The notes under the pieces: model-generated
What the model was told of the DNA's origin: nothing
Database searches by the model: none
What the model saw: the letters and a program-made list of their open reading frames with translations, nothing else
NCBI RefSeq assembly: GCF_001590605.1
Contig: NZ_CP014504.1
Coordinates: 5,642,001-5,706,000 of the forward strand
Reading direction: 5' to 3'
From: Pedobacter cryoconitis
GTDB lineage: Bacteria; Bacteroidota; Bacteroidia; Sphingobacteriales; Sphingobacteriaceae
DNA length: 64,000 bases
Made by a program: the position numbers and the translations under genes
Shown: in pieces, positions 26,979 through 35,082 of the stretch
Position numbering within the stretch: position 1 is the stretch's first letter
Layout of the letters: each line of letters opens with the position of its first letter

Positions 26979-27647
26979 TTAATGCGCTTCCTGGCTAATA
27001 GCTTTAGCGGGCTTGTTCAGTTTTTCAAAGTATTTGCAGATCGAAGTGATTTCACAAATATTACATTTCGGGGAACGTGCAACACAAACATACCTGCCGT
27101 GAAGGATCAGCCAGTGATGGGCCACATGAATAGTTTCCTGTGGTAAATACTTAACCAGATCTTTTTCTACTGCCAGTGGTGTTTTTCCTGTGGTTAATCC
27201 AATCCGATTGGCTACACGGAATACATGGGTGTCTACGGCCATGGCTGGTGCGTTATAGATTACTGAAGCAATTACATTGGCAGTTTTCCTGCCCACTCCG
27301 GGCATTTTCTGCAATTGATCGATATCTGAGGGGACTACATTGTTAAATTCGTTTAACAGTATGTTAGCCATACCTACCAGGTGTTTCGCTTTATTGTTCG
27401 GATAACTTACACTCCTGATATAATCGAAAACAATATCGGGGGTAACCTCTGCAAGTGCTTTCGCATTCGGAAAGCGTTGAAATAAAGCGGGGGTAACCTG
27501 GTTGATTCTTTTATCGGTGCATTGTGCGGATAAAATTACAGCGACCAGCAGCTGAAAAGGATTATTGTAATGAAGTTCTGTTTCAGCATCGGGCTGTTTA
27601 GCAGAAAAATAGGCTACAAATTGTTTATACCTTTCTTTTTTAAGCAT
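26979..27647 (-). CDS. nth: endonuclease III (DNA glycosylase/AP lyase)
   Basis: This 222-residue base-excision repair enzyme removes oxidised pyrimidines. It has the helix-hairpin-helix with catalytic Lys (LQKMPGVGRKTANVI, about residues 107-121), the catalytic Asp in AVDTHVFRVANRIG and the C-terminal 4Fe-4S cluster with C-x6-C-x2-C-x5-C (CVARSPKCNICEITSIC). All key residues are present. ATG 27647 was chosen over an in-frame Met seven codons upstream because it gives the standard start close to the fold. Confidence 0.96.
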   Translation of the reverse strand: MLKKERYKQFVAYFSAKQPDAETELHYNNPFQLLVAVILSAQCTDKRINQVTPALFQRFPNAKALAEVTPDIVFDYIRSVSYPNNKAKHLVGMANILLNEFNNVVPSDIDQLQKMPGVGRKTANVIASVIYNAPAMAVDTHVFRVANRIGLTTGKTPLAVEKDLVKYLPQETIHVAHHWLILHGRYVCVARSPKCNICEITSICKYFEKLNKPAKAISQEAH

Positions 27648-27670
27648 AGTGGGACAAAGATAAAACAAAA

Positions 27671-27694
27671 AAAGCTGCCATCACTGGCAGCTTT
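27671..27694 (-). terminator. terminator after the 79-aa hypothetical gene
   Basis: AAAGCTGCCA and TGGCAGCTTT form a 10-bp stem with a TCAC loop. On the minus strand it is followed by a T-run, so it terminates transcripts from the sigma factor and small hypothetical genes. It lies in the 60 bp before nth. Confidence 0.8.
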
Positions 27695-27708
27695 GTCTTT
27701 TAGATTGA

Positions 27709-27948
27709 TTACAGAGACTTGGAATAAGCCAGGATTTTGGAAATAGTTTCCTCATCAGGGTTTCTGTTCAACAAGTCCATCTGAGATTTAATGCTTTCAT
27801 AAAACATTAAATCAAGGTCGTTGAAAAACTCACTGCTTATATTTTCAGCATGCTGATTTAAGCAGTGGGAATTTGTGATAGGAGTAGAGGTTGTTATCAT
27901 AAGCATTAAACTGTTTTCGTTTTCTAATTTAACGAAACAATTTAACAT
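27709..27948 (-). CDS. small hypothetical protein
   Basis: A frame of up to 79 residues without signal peptide, membrane segment or known motif. The C-terminal half (FFNDLDLMFYESIKSQMDLL, NRNPDEETISKILAYSKSL) is helical and acidic and looks like real protein. An internal Met (27906, MLMITTST) may be the true start because the first 14 residues look random. It lies downstream of the ECF sigma gene on the same strand and ahead of a clear terminator, so the two may be cotranscribed. It lacks the membrane segment of typical anti-sigma factors. Confidence 0.5.
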   Translation of the reverse strand: MLNCFVKLENENSLMLMITTSTPITNSHCLNQHAENISSEFFNDLDLMFYESIKSQMDLLNRNPDEETISKILAYSKSL

Positions 27949-28092
27949 TTATTTTCATCAGAGCATATTGTTTTTTCCGTTTGTCTGTTTTTATTGAACT
28001 TATGAGCACTACGGGGTTTCAGCAGATTAATTCTGGCCTGATAGGGACGCTGCTAAAACGATAAACACTATAACACTGACTATTTCAGCCGA

Positions 28093-28668
28093 TTAGGTCA
28101 CTTCCTTCACTTTCATCATTTTACGAAGATTACTCAAGGCATATCGCATCCGGCCTAATGCCGTATTGATACTTACATCGGTAAGATCCGCTATTTCTTT
28201 AAAACTAAGGTCTGCATAATGGCGCATAATCAGTACTTCTTTCTGTTCATCGGGCAAAAGCTGGATCAATACACGCAGGTCAGTATGGGTTTGTTCTCTC
28301 AGTAATTTATCTTCTGCATTTTCTTCGTGAATTTGCAGCATATTGAGTATATCAGTCCCATCTGCACTGGTAATTACCGGCGCACGCTTTTCGCGTCTGA
28401 AATAATCGATGACTAAATTGTGGGCAATACGCATTACCCAGGGTAAAAATTTACCTTCTTCATTGTACCTTCCTGAACGGAGTGTATTGATGACTTTAAT
28501 AAAAGCATCCTGAAAAATGTCTTCTGCTAAATACTGATCTTTGACCAGTAAGTATATAGAGGTGTATATCTTGGATTTGTATCTGTTCAGGAGTTCTTCA
28601 AGAACTGATTCATTTCCTTTCAGGTATAACTTCACTAATTCCTGATCACTATATGATTGTAACTTCAT
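28093..28668 (-). CDS. ECF RNA polymerase sigma factor (RpoE/SigW-like)
   Basis: This 191-residue sigma factor has region 2 (about 25-95, with LAEDIFQDAFIKVINTLRSG and PWVMRIAHNLVIDYFRREKR) and region 4 (about 128-185, with LLPDEQKEVLIMRHYADLSF and KEIADLTDVSINTALGRMRY). It differs from the FecI-type factor at 3 kb: no FecR gene or receptor is next to it. The region 2 sequence is close to the stress-type ECF factors of Bacteroidota. Its regulon and signal are unknown. Confidence 0.93.
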   Translation of the reverse strand: MKLQSYSDQELVKLYLKGNESVLEELLNRYKSKIYTSIYLLVKDQYLAEDIFQDAFIKVINTLRSGRYNEEGKFLPWVMRIAHNLVIDYFRREKRAPVITSADGTDILNMLQIHEENAEDKLLREQTHTDLRVLIQLLPDEQKEVLIMRHYADLSFKEIADLTDVSINTALGRMRYALSNLRKMMKVKEVT

Positions 28669-28862
28669 AGGATTATCTAAACTAAATTCCCTTGCTTGGT
28701 GTGCTAAAAAAAGATTGAGTAGATGTTTTTGCTATAGTGGTTCTCCTATGTTTTTTAAAAATGGTTATTTAATCGATTGTGTTACAACTCCAAAAGAAGC
28801 ATTTTTTTATCAGATTACAAGAATAAAAGTAGTAAAAAAAATTAAATTAGTTTAAAGAGCCG

Positions 28863-28894
28863 TATTTTTGCATTCTCCCTACAAACTAATTTTG
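28863..28894 (+). promoter_or_regulatory. candidate promoter region of uvrA
   Basis: Two exact TAnnTTTG elements occur here: TATTTTTG at 28863-28870 and TAATTTTG at 28887-28894. The second has TTTG 16 bp upstream (28867-28870), a little shorter than the usual 19-21 bp spacing. The second would give a leader of about 35 bases. Confidence 0.4.
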
Positions 28895-28934
28895 TGTTTT
28901 TTGGGTTATATTAGCAAATCCTATAAGGAAGTCA

Positions 28935-31748
28935 ATGAGTAAGGAAACGGAGAAAGATCCACATAAAAACATTATTATCAAGGGTGCCAGGGTACATAAC
29001 CTCAAAAATATTGATGTTGCAATACCGAAAAACAAGCTGGTAGTCATTACTGGGATGTCGGGTTCAGGGAAATCTTCCCTTGCCTTTGACACGCTGTACG
29101 CCGAAGGACAAAGAAGATACGTAGAAAGTCTTTCTTCTTATGCCCGTCAGTTTATGGGCCGGATGAACAAGCCGGATGTTGATTATATCAAAGGTATTGC
29201 CCCTGCCATCGCAATTGAACAGAAGGTAATTACATCCAATCCGAGATCTACGGTTGGTACTTCAACAGAAATTTATGATTATCTGAAATTGCTTTTTTCA
29301 AGAATTGGCAAAACTATTTCTCCGGAATCCGGGGTAGTAGTGAAAAAGGATACCGTAAGTACGGTTGTTGATTTTGTAGCTAAACTTGGAGAGGATAGCG
29401 TGGCCACAATTTTCTGCCCGCTTCATCCGCACAATAACAGATCTGTTAAAGAGGAATTGGCTGTATTGCTGCAGAAAGGATTTTTAAGGGTTTATCTTGG
29501 AGATACAGTTCATAAAATTGAAGCTGTGCTGGAAGATGAGCAGTTTAAGGATACTGAACTTAAAGATTCTGATACGATCAAGATCCTGATTGACCGGATT
29601 GTTTTCCATGACGATGATGAAACGATGAGCCGCCTGGCTGATTCTGTTCAGACTGCCTTTTTTGAAGGTAAGGGTGATTGTTATGTAGAGCATGAGGGGA
29701 AAGTCACTCATTTCTGTGATCGTTTTGAGTTGGATGGGATTCGTTTTGAAGAGCCTACACCGAATTTCTTCAGTTTCAATAATCCTTATGGTGCTTGTAA
29801 GCGTTGTGAAGGGTATGGAAATGTGATTGGGATTGATGAGGATCTGGTCGTTCCTGATAAGAGCAAGAGTCTTTATGACAATGCAATCGCTCCGTGGCGT
29901 GGTGAAAAAATGCGGGAGTGGTTGAATAAGCTGATTAAAAATGCATCGAAGTTTGATTTTCCTATTCACAGGCCTTTCAATGAGTTAACAGAGAAGGAAC
30001 AGCGGTTAATCTGGACCGGTAATAAATATTTTGAAGGACTGGATGCATTTTTTGAGGAGCTGGAGCAGCAGACTTATAAAATCCAGTATAGGGTGATGTT
30101 GTCTCGTTACCGCGGAAAAACTATTTGTCCGGATTGTAAGGGTTCGAGGTTGCGTAAAGATGCTTCTTATGTTAAGATTGGTGGAAAGTCAATTGTAGAC
30201 GTAGTATTAATGCCTTTGTCGATTATCCAGGATTTCTTTGATAAACTGGAGCTATCTGACACGGATGTTAAGATCTCAAAGCGTTTATTGGCAGAAGTGA
30301 CCAGCCGTGTGCTTTATCTGAATAATGTTGGTTTAGGGTATTTAACTTTAAACAGGTTATCTAATACACTATCGGGTGGAGAATCTCAGCGTATTAATTT
30401 AGCAACTTCATTAGGCAGCAGTTTGGTGGGCTCTATTTATGTATTGGATGAGCCTAGTATTGGTTTGCATCCAAGGGACACGAATAAACTGATTGAGGTG
30501 TTGCAGTCTTTGCGTAATGTTGGAAACACAGTGATCGTGGTTGAGCATGAGGAGGAGATGATGAGGGCTGCGGACCATATTATTGATATTGGTCCTGAAG
30601 CAGGTACTTTAGGAGGGAATCTTGTTTTTACAGGTACTTATAAAGAGATCATTAAGGATAAAAAGAGTTTGACGGGGAAATACTTGTCTGGTGAAGAAAA
30701 TATAGTTATTCCTGTGGTGAGAAGAAAGTGGGCTGACCATATTCTGATTAAGGGGGCAAGGGAGAATAATCTTAAGAATATTGAGGTGAAGTTTCCGCTT
30801 GGTGTTTTTACGGTTGTGAGCGGGGTTTCCGGATCGGGCAAAACGAGTTTGATCAAGAAGATTTTATATCCTGCGTTACAAAAGGCAATTGGTAATTATG
30901 CTGGTGAACAAACTGGTTTATATGATGGGATATTCGGCAATTATGAGCTGATCAGCCAGGTAGAAATGGTGGATCAGAATCCTATTGGCCGTTCTTCGCG
31001 TTCTAATCCTGTAACGTATGTAAAGGCTTGGGATGATGTTCGTGCTTTGTTTTCTGCTTTGCCTGCTGCGAAGGCGGCTGGGTTAAAGCCTGCTGCATTT
31101 TCTTTCAATGTGGAGGGTGGCCGTTGTGATGTTTGTCAGGGTGAGGGTGAGGTGAAGATTGAGATGCAGTTCATGGCGGATATTTACTTGCCTTGTGAGG
31201 CTTGTGGTGGCCGCAGGTTCAAGCAGCAGATTCTTGATATTACTTATCAGGATAAAAATGTGGCTGATATTCTGGATCTGACGATTGATGAGGCGGTAGG
31301 GTTTTTCAAGAATGAGCCTAAAATTTTAAATAAGTTGCAGCCGCTTGTTGATGTTGGGTTAGGGTATGTTCATTTAGGACAGAGTTCTAATACTTTGTCT
31401 GGTGGTGAGGCGCAGCGGATTAAGTTGGCTTCGTTCTTAATTAAGGGAAATAGTGCGAGTAAAACGATGTTCATTTTTGATGAGCCGACTACTGGTTTGC
31501 ATTTCCATGATATTAAGAAGTTGTTGATTGCTTTGAATACGTTGATTGAGCAGGGAAATACGATTTTAGTGATTGAGCATAATATGGATATGATCAAGTC
31601 TGCGGATTGGGTGATTGATATTGGGCCTGAGGGTGGCGATGGGGGTGGAAATGTTGTTTTTGAGGGAACTCCTGAGGATCTCATTGGTGTGAAGGGTTCT
31701 TATACTGCAAAGTATTTACTGCCGCATTTGAAGCCTTCTTTGGTTTAA
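28935..31748 (+). CDS. uvrA: excinuclease ABC subunit UvrA
   Basis: This 937-residue protein is the damage-recognition ATPase of nucleotide excision repair. Two ABC modules are seen: Walker A GMSGSGKSS (about residue 40) and GVSGSGKTS (about 640), with signatures LSGGESQRINLA and LSGGEAQRIKLA. The C-terminal zinc finger is intact (CDVCQGEGEV...CEACGG). In the first insertion only the second CxxC pair (CKRC) is present; the first pair is replaced by FCDRFELDG, leaving one Cys. Reduced first zinc fingers occur in other Bacteroidota UvrA, so this is probably a lineage trait. Codon choice drifts toward GAG and TTG in the last third. Confidence 0.97.
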   Translation: MSKETEKDPHKNIIIKGARVHNLKNIDVAIPKNKLVVITGMSGSGKSSLAFDTLYAEGQRRYVESLSSYARQFMGRMNKPDVDYIKGIAPAIAIEQKVITSNPRSTVGTSTEIYDYLKLLFSRIGKTISPESGVVVKKDTVSTVVDFVAKLGEDSVATIFCPLHPHNNRSVKEELAVLLQKGFLRVYLGDTVHKIEAVLEDEQFKDTELKDSDTIKILIDRIVFHDDDETMSRLADSVQTAFFEGKGDCYVEHEGKVTHFCDRFELDGIRFEEPTPNFFSFNNPYGACKRCEGYGNVIGIDEDLVVPDKSKSLYDNAIAPWRGEKMREWLNKLIKNASKFDFPIHRPFNELTEKEQRLIWTGNKYFEGLDAFFEELEQQTYKIQYRVMLSRYRGKTICPDCKGSRLRKDASYVKIGGKSIVDVVLMPLSIIQDFFDKLELSDTDVKISKRLLAEVTSRVLYLNNVGLGYLTLNRLSNTLSGGESQRINLATSLGSSLVGSIYVLDEPSIGLHPRDTNKLIEVLQSLRNVGNTVIVVEHEEEMMRAADHIIDIGPEAGTLGGNLVFTGTYKEIIKDKKSLTGKYLSGEENIVIPVVRRKWADHILIKGARENNLKNIEVKFPLGVFTVVSGVSGSGKTSLIKKILYPALQKAIGNYAGEQTGLYDGIFGNYELISQVEMVDQNPIGRSSRSNPVTYVKAWDDVRALFSALPAAKAAGLKPAAFSFNVEGGRCDVCQGEGEVKIEMQFMADIYLPCEACGGRRFKQQILDITYQDKNVADILDLTIDEAVGFFKNEPKILNKLQPLVDVGLGYVHLGQSSNTLSGGEAQRIKLASFLIKGNSASKTMFIFDEPTTGLHFHDIKKLLIALNTLIEQGNTILVIEHNMDMIKSADWVIDIGPEGGDGGGNVVFEGTPEDLIGVKGSYTAKYLLPHLKPSLV

Positions 31749-31762
31749 TCATGATTTTTTAA

Positions 31763-31794
31763 GGGCTGATGTTTGTTCGTCAGCTCTTTTTTTT
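31763..31794 (+). terminator. terminator after uvrA
   Basis: GGGCTGATG pairs with CGTCAGCTC (9 bp, two G-U pairs) across a 6-base loop, followed by a T-run of eight. Confidence 0.85.
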
Positions 31795-31833
31795 GATAAA
31801 TAATACGGATTAATTAAATTTTTATATTAGCGC

Positions 31834-32454
31834 ATGCTTTTTCTAACCTTATTCCTCGGGATAATTCTAAATTCGATAGGGTATATTCCACCTGGAAATA
31901 TCAACCTTACGGTGGTACAGATTACTATTACACGTGGGATAAAACAGGCTTTGTATTTTATTCTTGCTTTTTCTGCGGTTGAGGTTTTGTTCACGTTTGG
32001 TGTAATGAGGTTTGTGCAGTGGTTGTCGAGTGAGATCAAGGTTGGCAATTATATTGATGTGGTGATGATTGTGATGTTCACTGTTTTGGGGGTGATTACG
32101 TGGCGTTCAAGGAAGGAAATGCCTAAGGCTGATTATTCGAAGAAGGATAGTATCAGGTATGGGATGTTACTTGGGGTGCTGAATCCGATGCAGATTCCTT
32201 ATTGGTTGTTTGTGGGGACTTACTTGATTTCTCATGAGTGGATTGATATTGGGTATTTGTCTTTGACGGTGTTTAGTATCGGGTCGGGGATTGGCGCTGC
32301 TGTGGCTTTGTATGGTTTTGCAAGGTTTGCGCAATATATTCAAACTAAATTTGCTTTAAGTAGTTATGTGGTTAATAGGGCGATCGCGTTGCTATTTTTC
32401 GCACTTTCCGCTTATCATGTTGTTAAACTGGGGCTCGTGTACTTAGGGAAATAA
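31834..32454 (+). CDS. LysE/RhtB-family amino acid exporter-like protein
   Basis: This 206-residue membrane protein has about six hydrophobic helices and the family's N-terminal PPGNINLTVVQITITRGIKQ stretch, where the PGP-like turn precedes the repeated fold. A second conserved segment GMLLGVLNPMQIPYWL is typical of LysE translocators. It probably exports an amino acid or related small metabolite; the substrate cannot be predicted. It stands between two terminators and so is transcribed alone. Confidence 0.85.
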   Translation: MLFLTLFLGIILNSIGYIPPGNINLTVVQITITRGIKQALYFILAFSAVEVLFTFGVMRFVQWLSSEIKVGNYIDVVMIVMFTVLGVITWRSRKEMPKADYSKKDSIRYGMLLGVLNPMQIPYWLFVGTYLISHEWIDIGYLSLTVFSIGSGIGAAVALYGFARFAQYIQTKFALSSYVVNRAIALLFFALSAYHVVKLGLVYLGK

Positions 32455-32529
32455 AAAACCTGGTATGTGTTTTCCGACTGGCATTCCCCGAACGGGAATG
32501 AGGTCTGGAAAACACATACCAGGTTTTTT
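32453..32529. terminator. long two-part hairpin terminator after the LysE-like gene
   Basis: A perfect 23-bp inverted repeat (arms 32453-32475 and 32507-32529, core CCTGGTATGTG/CACATACCAGG) encloses a second stem, CATTCCC/GGGAATG. A-runs and T-runs flank it on both sides, so it can terminate in both directions. The outer arm begins in the stop codon of the LysE-like gene. Confidence 0.85.
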
Positions 32530-32559
32530 ATTTTCGAAAAGTAAGGTTATATGGGTTAA

Positions 32560-32650
32560 CAATAGGATTGCGCTACAAGGAAGACAAGCGTGACGACGCG
32601 GTTGGTTTGCTTGTTGGAGAGCTATCAGGTTTGCTTGTTTGATCTTTCCT
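32560..32650 (-). repeat. degenerate 12-bp repeats encoding S-x-P-x (block 1)
   Basis: One minus-strand frame reads TSKPDSSPTSKPTASS before a stop. The units are 12 bp (AGC-xxx-CCx-xxx) and match the units at 33121-33188 and 33540-33610. Stops interrupt the frame, so this is likely a remnant of a repeat-containing protein gene. Confidence 0.45.
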
Positions 32651-32838
32651 GCCTGCAAGAAATAACTATTTCTTCCTGTTTTCTGATTTCACAGAAAACA
32701 TCTTTTATACTCCTTTCTGAAATACTTTGTCTTTATGCCTGTTTACAGCTGTTCAGCTGTATTTCTGTTACTATTCAGGTACTAGTCTGCATTCTTTTAA
32801 AACAGGTTTTAAGCGGGTTACTGGCTATGTTGTCCAGC

Positions 32839-32923
32839 AGTTTGAAGCGGGTTTGATACGGGTTTGATACGGGTTTGAAACGCCTCGACCCGTATCAAAC
32901 CCGTATCAAACCCGTATCAAACT
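32839..32923. repeat. 35-bp-stem hairpin built of 11-bp direct repeats
   Basis: Three tandem copies of GGGTTTGATAC-type units are followed by three inverted copies. Arms 32839-32873 and 32889-32923 pair over 35 bp with two mismatches; the loop is about 15 bases. No T-run follows. It may be a mobile intergenic (REP/BIME-like) element, an RNA-stability structure or a protein-binding array. Confidence 0.85.
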
Positions 32924-33120
32924 GCAACCAGACACAGCCAAATACCTTGTTGTAATAGGATTCTTTTATAATCAAACTATTATCTGTCTGGTTAGTGTAT
33001 AAAGTTATTACAGATTTAAAAATCAGAACTATGGTGATATTTAAAGCTCTGATGATAGCTATACGGGATAAAAAGGTAATCGAATTGATTCCTGCCTTTC
33101 AAGATTGTTAAGGAGTTTTA

Positions 33121-33188
33121 CCGTTGGATTGCTTTAAGACTTGCTTGTTGGATCGCTATTAGGATTGCTGTCAGGATTGCTTGTTGAT
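33121..33188 (-). repeat. degenerate 12-bp repeats encoding S-x-P-x (block 2)
   Basis: One minus-strand frame reads TSNPDSNPNSDPTSKS, a stop, then SNPT followed by about 20 residues ending in another stop. The repeat period is 12 bp. It appears to be a degraded copy of the same kind of sequence as in block 3. Confidence 0.5.
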
Positions 33189-33421
33189 CACATTATAAAG
33201 TAATATAAAATTGAAATCATCATCACTGTATTAAGTAAGAGATATCTGAGGACATGATTTCTTAAAAAAATTATGGCTAAAGTACTTGATAATAATAGCA
33301 GCAAATTGGATTGATGTAATCCTTTGTTTTGTGGATCTTTCGTATAGAGATAGATGTTGAACCATACTAATAAGATTCCAATGATGATTAAAATTCCTAA
33401 AACTATATTTTTCTTGTTCAT
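33188..33421 (-). CDS. small membrane protein, 77 aa
   Basis: A 77-residue frame from ATG 33421 with a hydrophobic N-terminal helix (about 5-26, IVLGILIIIGILLVWFNIYL) and a second hydrophobic half (about 40-75). The charged link (TKDPQNKGLHQSN) would lie between helices. No family recognised. It starts 5 bp after the stop of a gene remnant and is followed directly by S-x-P-x repeats, so it may be a real small gene in an otherwise decaying locus. Confidence 0.45.
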   Translation of the reverse strand: MNKKNIVLGILIIIGILLVWFNIYLYTKDPQNKGLHQSNLLLLLSSTLAIIFLRNHVLRYLLLNTVMMISILYYFIM

Positions 33422-33426
33422 TAAAT

Positions 33427-33620
33427 TTAAAATAATCCATGACCACTAGCAATGACATTACCATCACGATCTACTAATTCAACTATTGCAGTTCCGATTT
33501 GTGATGGAACAATATAGCGAATAGTTACAGTACCTTCATAACCAGGATTGCTTGTTGGATCGCCAGGAATATTATTTAATGGCTAACTATCGGGATCGCT
33601 TATTGGACTAATAATTTCAA
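33427..33620 (-). pseudogene. gene remnant with S-x-P-x repeats and an in-frame TAG (block 3)
   Basis: The minus-strand frame just after the S41 protease gene reads ISPISDPDS, a TAG (33585-33583), then PLNNIPGDPTSNPGYEGTVT and on through VELVDRDGNVIASGHGLF to a TAA. The last 50 residues look like the beta-rich C-terminal domain of an exported protein; the S-x-P-x units form a linker before it. No start codon or signal peptide is present. It looks like the 3' end of a broken gene. Confidence 0.45.
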
Positions 33621-35078
33621 TTATTTTTTAGTTAGTTTCAGCGCATAATTTAATTGACTATCTGCTTTCCCGCTGATGTCTTGCTGGATTTTGTACTGGG
33701 GTATGATCCCTCTTGCTTTTTTTTTTGCGGGCTTTACTGCCATATCGTATTTGATGGTACCGAAGGAGATTTGGATTTTACTATGAGGGAGTGTAGACTC
33801 TATTTGTACACCGGATGTATTGCCTTCGTAAGTGCCGCCGGTCTCTTCTCCGATAAATTTCCCGCGGTTGTTACTGGATACTATAGCACAGAATTCTGCT
33901 GTTGTTGAAAATGATAAGCCATCGATTAAGAGCCAAAGTTTTCCTTTGTAGTTATTTGGTTGTGGATGGGTATGCTGTAGGTTAGGGTGAGCTGTGTTTT
34001 TTAGCTGATAGTTGTGCGGGCTGGTTTTTAATAACATCTCTTTGTTGAGGTTATTGTAGGAGGATATACTGCTTTTAAATTCATCGTATGGAAGGTCTGT
34101 TGTGGCTGCAGTCAGTCTTTTATAATATTGAAATGGTTGTTGTGTTAAGTAAGAATAGAGTAGCGGGCCGTAGGTATCTCTGCCTCCTGTGTTTCCACGT
34201 AGGTCTATAATAAGTTTTTTTATTCCTTTTTGATGAAGGGTAGCAAAGGATTTTTTCAGGAATTCCGGGAAGTTTTCTCCGGTTTTTTCCAGTTGTGATT
34301 TCTCAAAGCTTTTAAGTGTAAGGATGGCTGTGTTATTGTCTTTGATTGCTAATTGCAGGTGTTTTGCAGGTTTATTCTCATTCTCATCGCCGACGAGCTC
34401 TTTTTCTGGCTTCCCAGTAATTTTGATTTGCTTTATGGCTCCGTCCGGGGTTTTGATTTTAATCGCGTAAAGGGATTGTTCACCTTGGGATAAGTAATAG
34501 TAGAAGTAAAAGAAGTCATTTAATATTTTTAATTTTTTGGTCTGAATGTTTCCGTCAGAAACGATGTATTCCATTACGTTTTTTCTGATCAGTTCAATTG
34601 ATTGATTGTTTATGGTCAGGATTTCTGAGCCTGCAGGTATTTGAGCATTGCCAAGGTTTGCCTGGTAGGTATGGTATTCGGTGAAGTAGAGTCTCAGTGG
34701 AAAGAATCTGGCTTTTTCTTTACGGTATTTTTGCAGGGTTGGTGGAAGGCTACAGTATAAATGACCGTCTTTAATAGTACTGAGTATCTTTTTTAAGAGT
34801 TTATAAAATTCAAAATCTGTAGTGCCTGGTTGAATGGTGTTATAGGTGCTGTCAAGTAGAGCATCCATCTTTGACTGGTTGTTGTAGCGATAGAGGGATG
34901 GATAATTGTTTTTTAAGAGCTTAATGAAGATTGTAAAGTCTGTTTTTAAGCTGTCAGTATGTTTTTCCTGTGCGTTTAAGGCAGTTGATTTACTGCATAG
35001 GGTTAGGATCAGGCACAGGATGAATAGTAGGGAGGATCTCCTGCTTTTATAAGGACTGGTTATAGGGGGGATTTTCAA
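33621..35078 (-). CDS. S41-family (C-terminal processing-like) peptidase, exported
   Basis: This 485-residue protein has a signal peptide (about 15-36, LLFILCLILTLCSKSTALNA), a helical N-terminal domain, a central PDZ-like region (about 140-200, AGSEILTINNQSIELI) and the S41 catalytic core. Core motifs are KLIIDLRGNTGGRD (about 287-300), the nucleophile segment DGLSFSTTAEF (about 385) and GEETGGTYEGN. The nucleophile Ser lies in SFSTTAEF; the usual Lys of Ser-Lys proteases is not obvious, so the enzyme may use a tricorn-like arrangement. Peptide substrate unknown. It ends four bases from the preceding gene's stop in the same direction. Confidence 0.88.
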   Translation of the reverse strand: MKIPPITSPYKSRRSSLLFILCLILTLCSKSTALNAQEKHTDSLKTDFTIFIKLLKNNYPSLYRYNNQSKMDALLDSTYNTIQPGTTDFEFYKLLKKILSTIKDGHLYCSLPPTLQKYRKEKARFFPLRLYFTEYHTYQANLGNAQIPAGSEILTINNQSIELIRKNVMEYIVSDGNIQTKKLKILNDFFYFYYYLSQGEQSLYAIKIKTPDGAIKQIKITGKPEKELVGDENENKPAKHLQLAIKDNNTAILTLKSFEKSQLEKTGENFPEFLKKSFATLHQKGIKKLIIDLRGNTGGRDTYGPLLYSYLTQQPFQYYKRLTAATTDLPYDEFKSSISSYNNLNKEMLLKTSPHNYQLKNTAHPNLQHTHPQPNNYKGKLWLLIDGLSFSTTAEFCAIVSSNNRGKFIGEETGGTYEGNTSGVQIESTLPHSKIQISFGTIKYDMAVKPAKKKARGIIPQYKIQQDISGKADSQLNYALKLTKK

Positions 35079-35082
35079 TGGG

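Larger units (their letters stand above)
32530..33187. other. decayed, repeat-rich gene-poor region
   Basis: About 650 bp with no intact gene. It holds a block of S-x-P-x-coding repeats (32560-32650, minus), a long hairpin of 11-bp repeats (32839-32923) and a second S-x-P-x block (33121-33188, minus). A 25-codon plus-strand frame at 33031 (MVIFKALMIAIRDKK) has protein-like composition but no further support. Confidence 0.6.

Noticed and set aside
32590..32856. Plus-strand 88-codon ORF
   Set aside because: Rich in Cys, Leu and Ser without pattern; it is antisense to the S-x-P-x repeats and runs into the long hairpin.
32839..32923. CRISPR-like array
   Set aside because: The repeats are 11 bp, tandem without spacers and arranged as one inverted pair, so it is a hairpin, not a CRISPR array.
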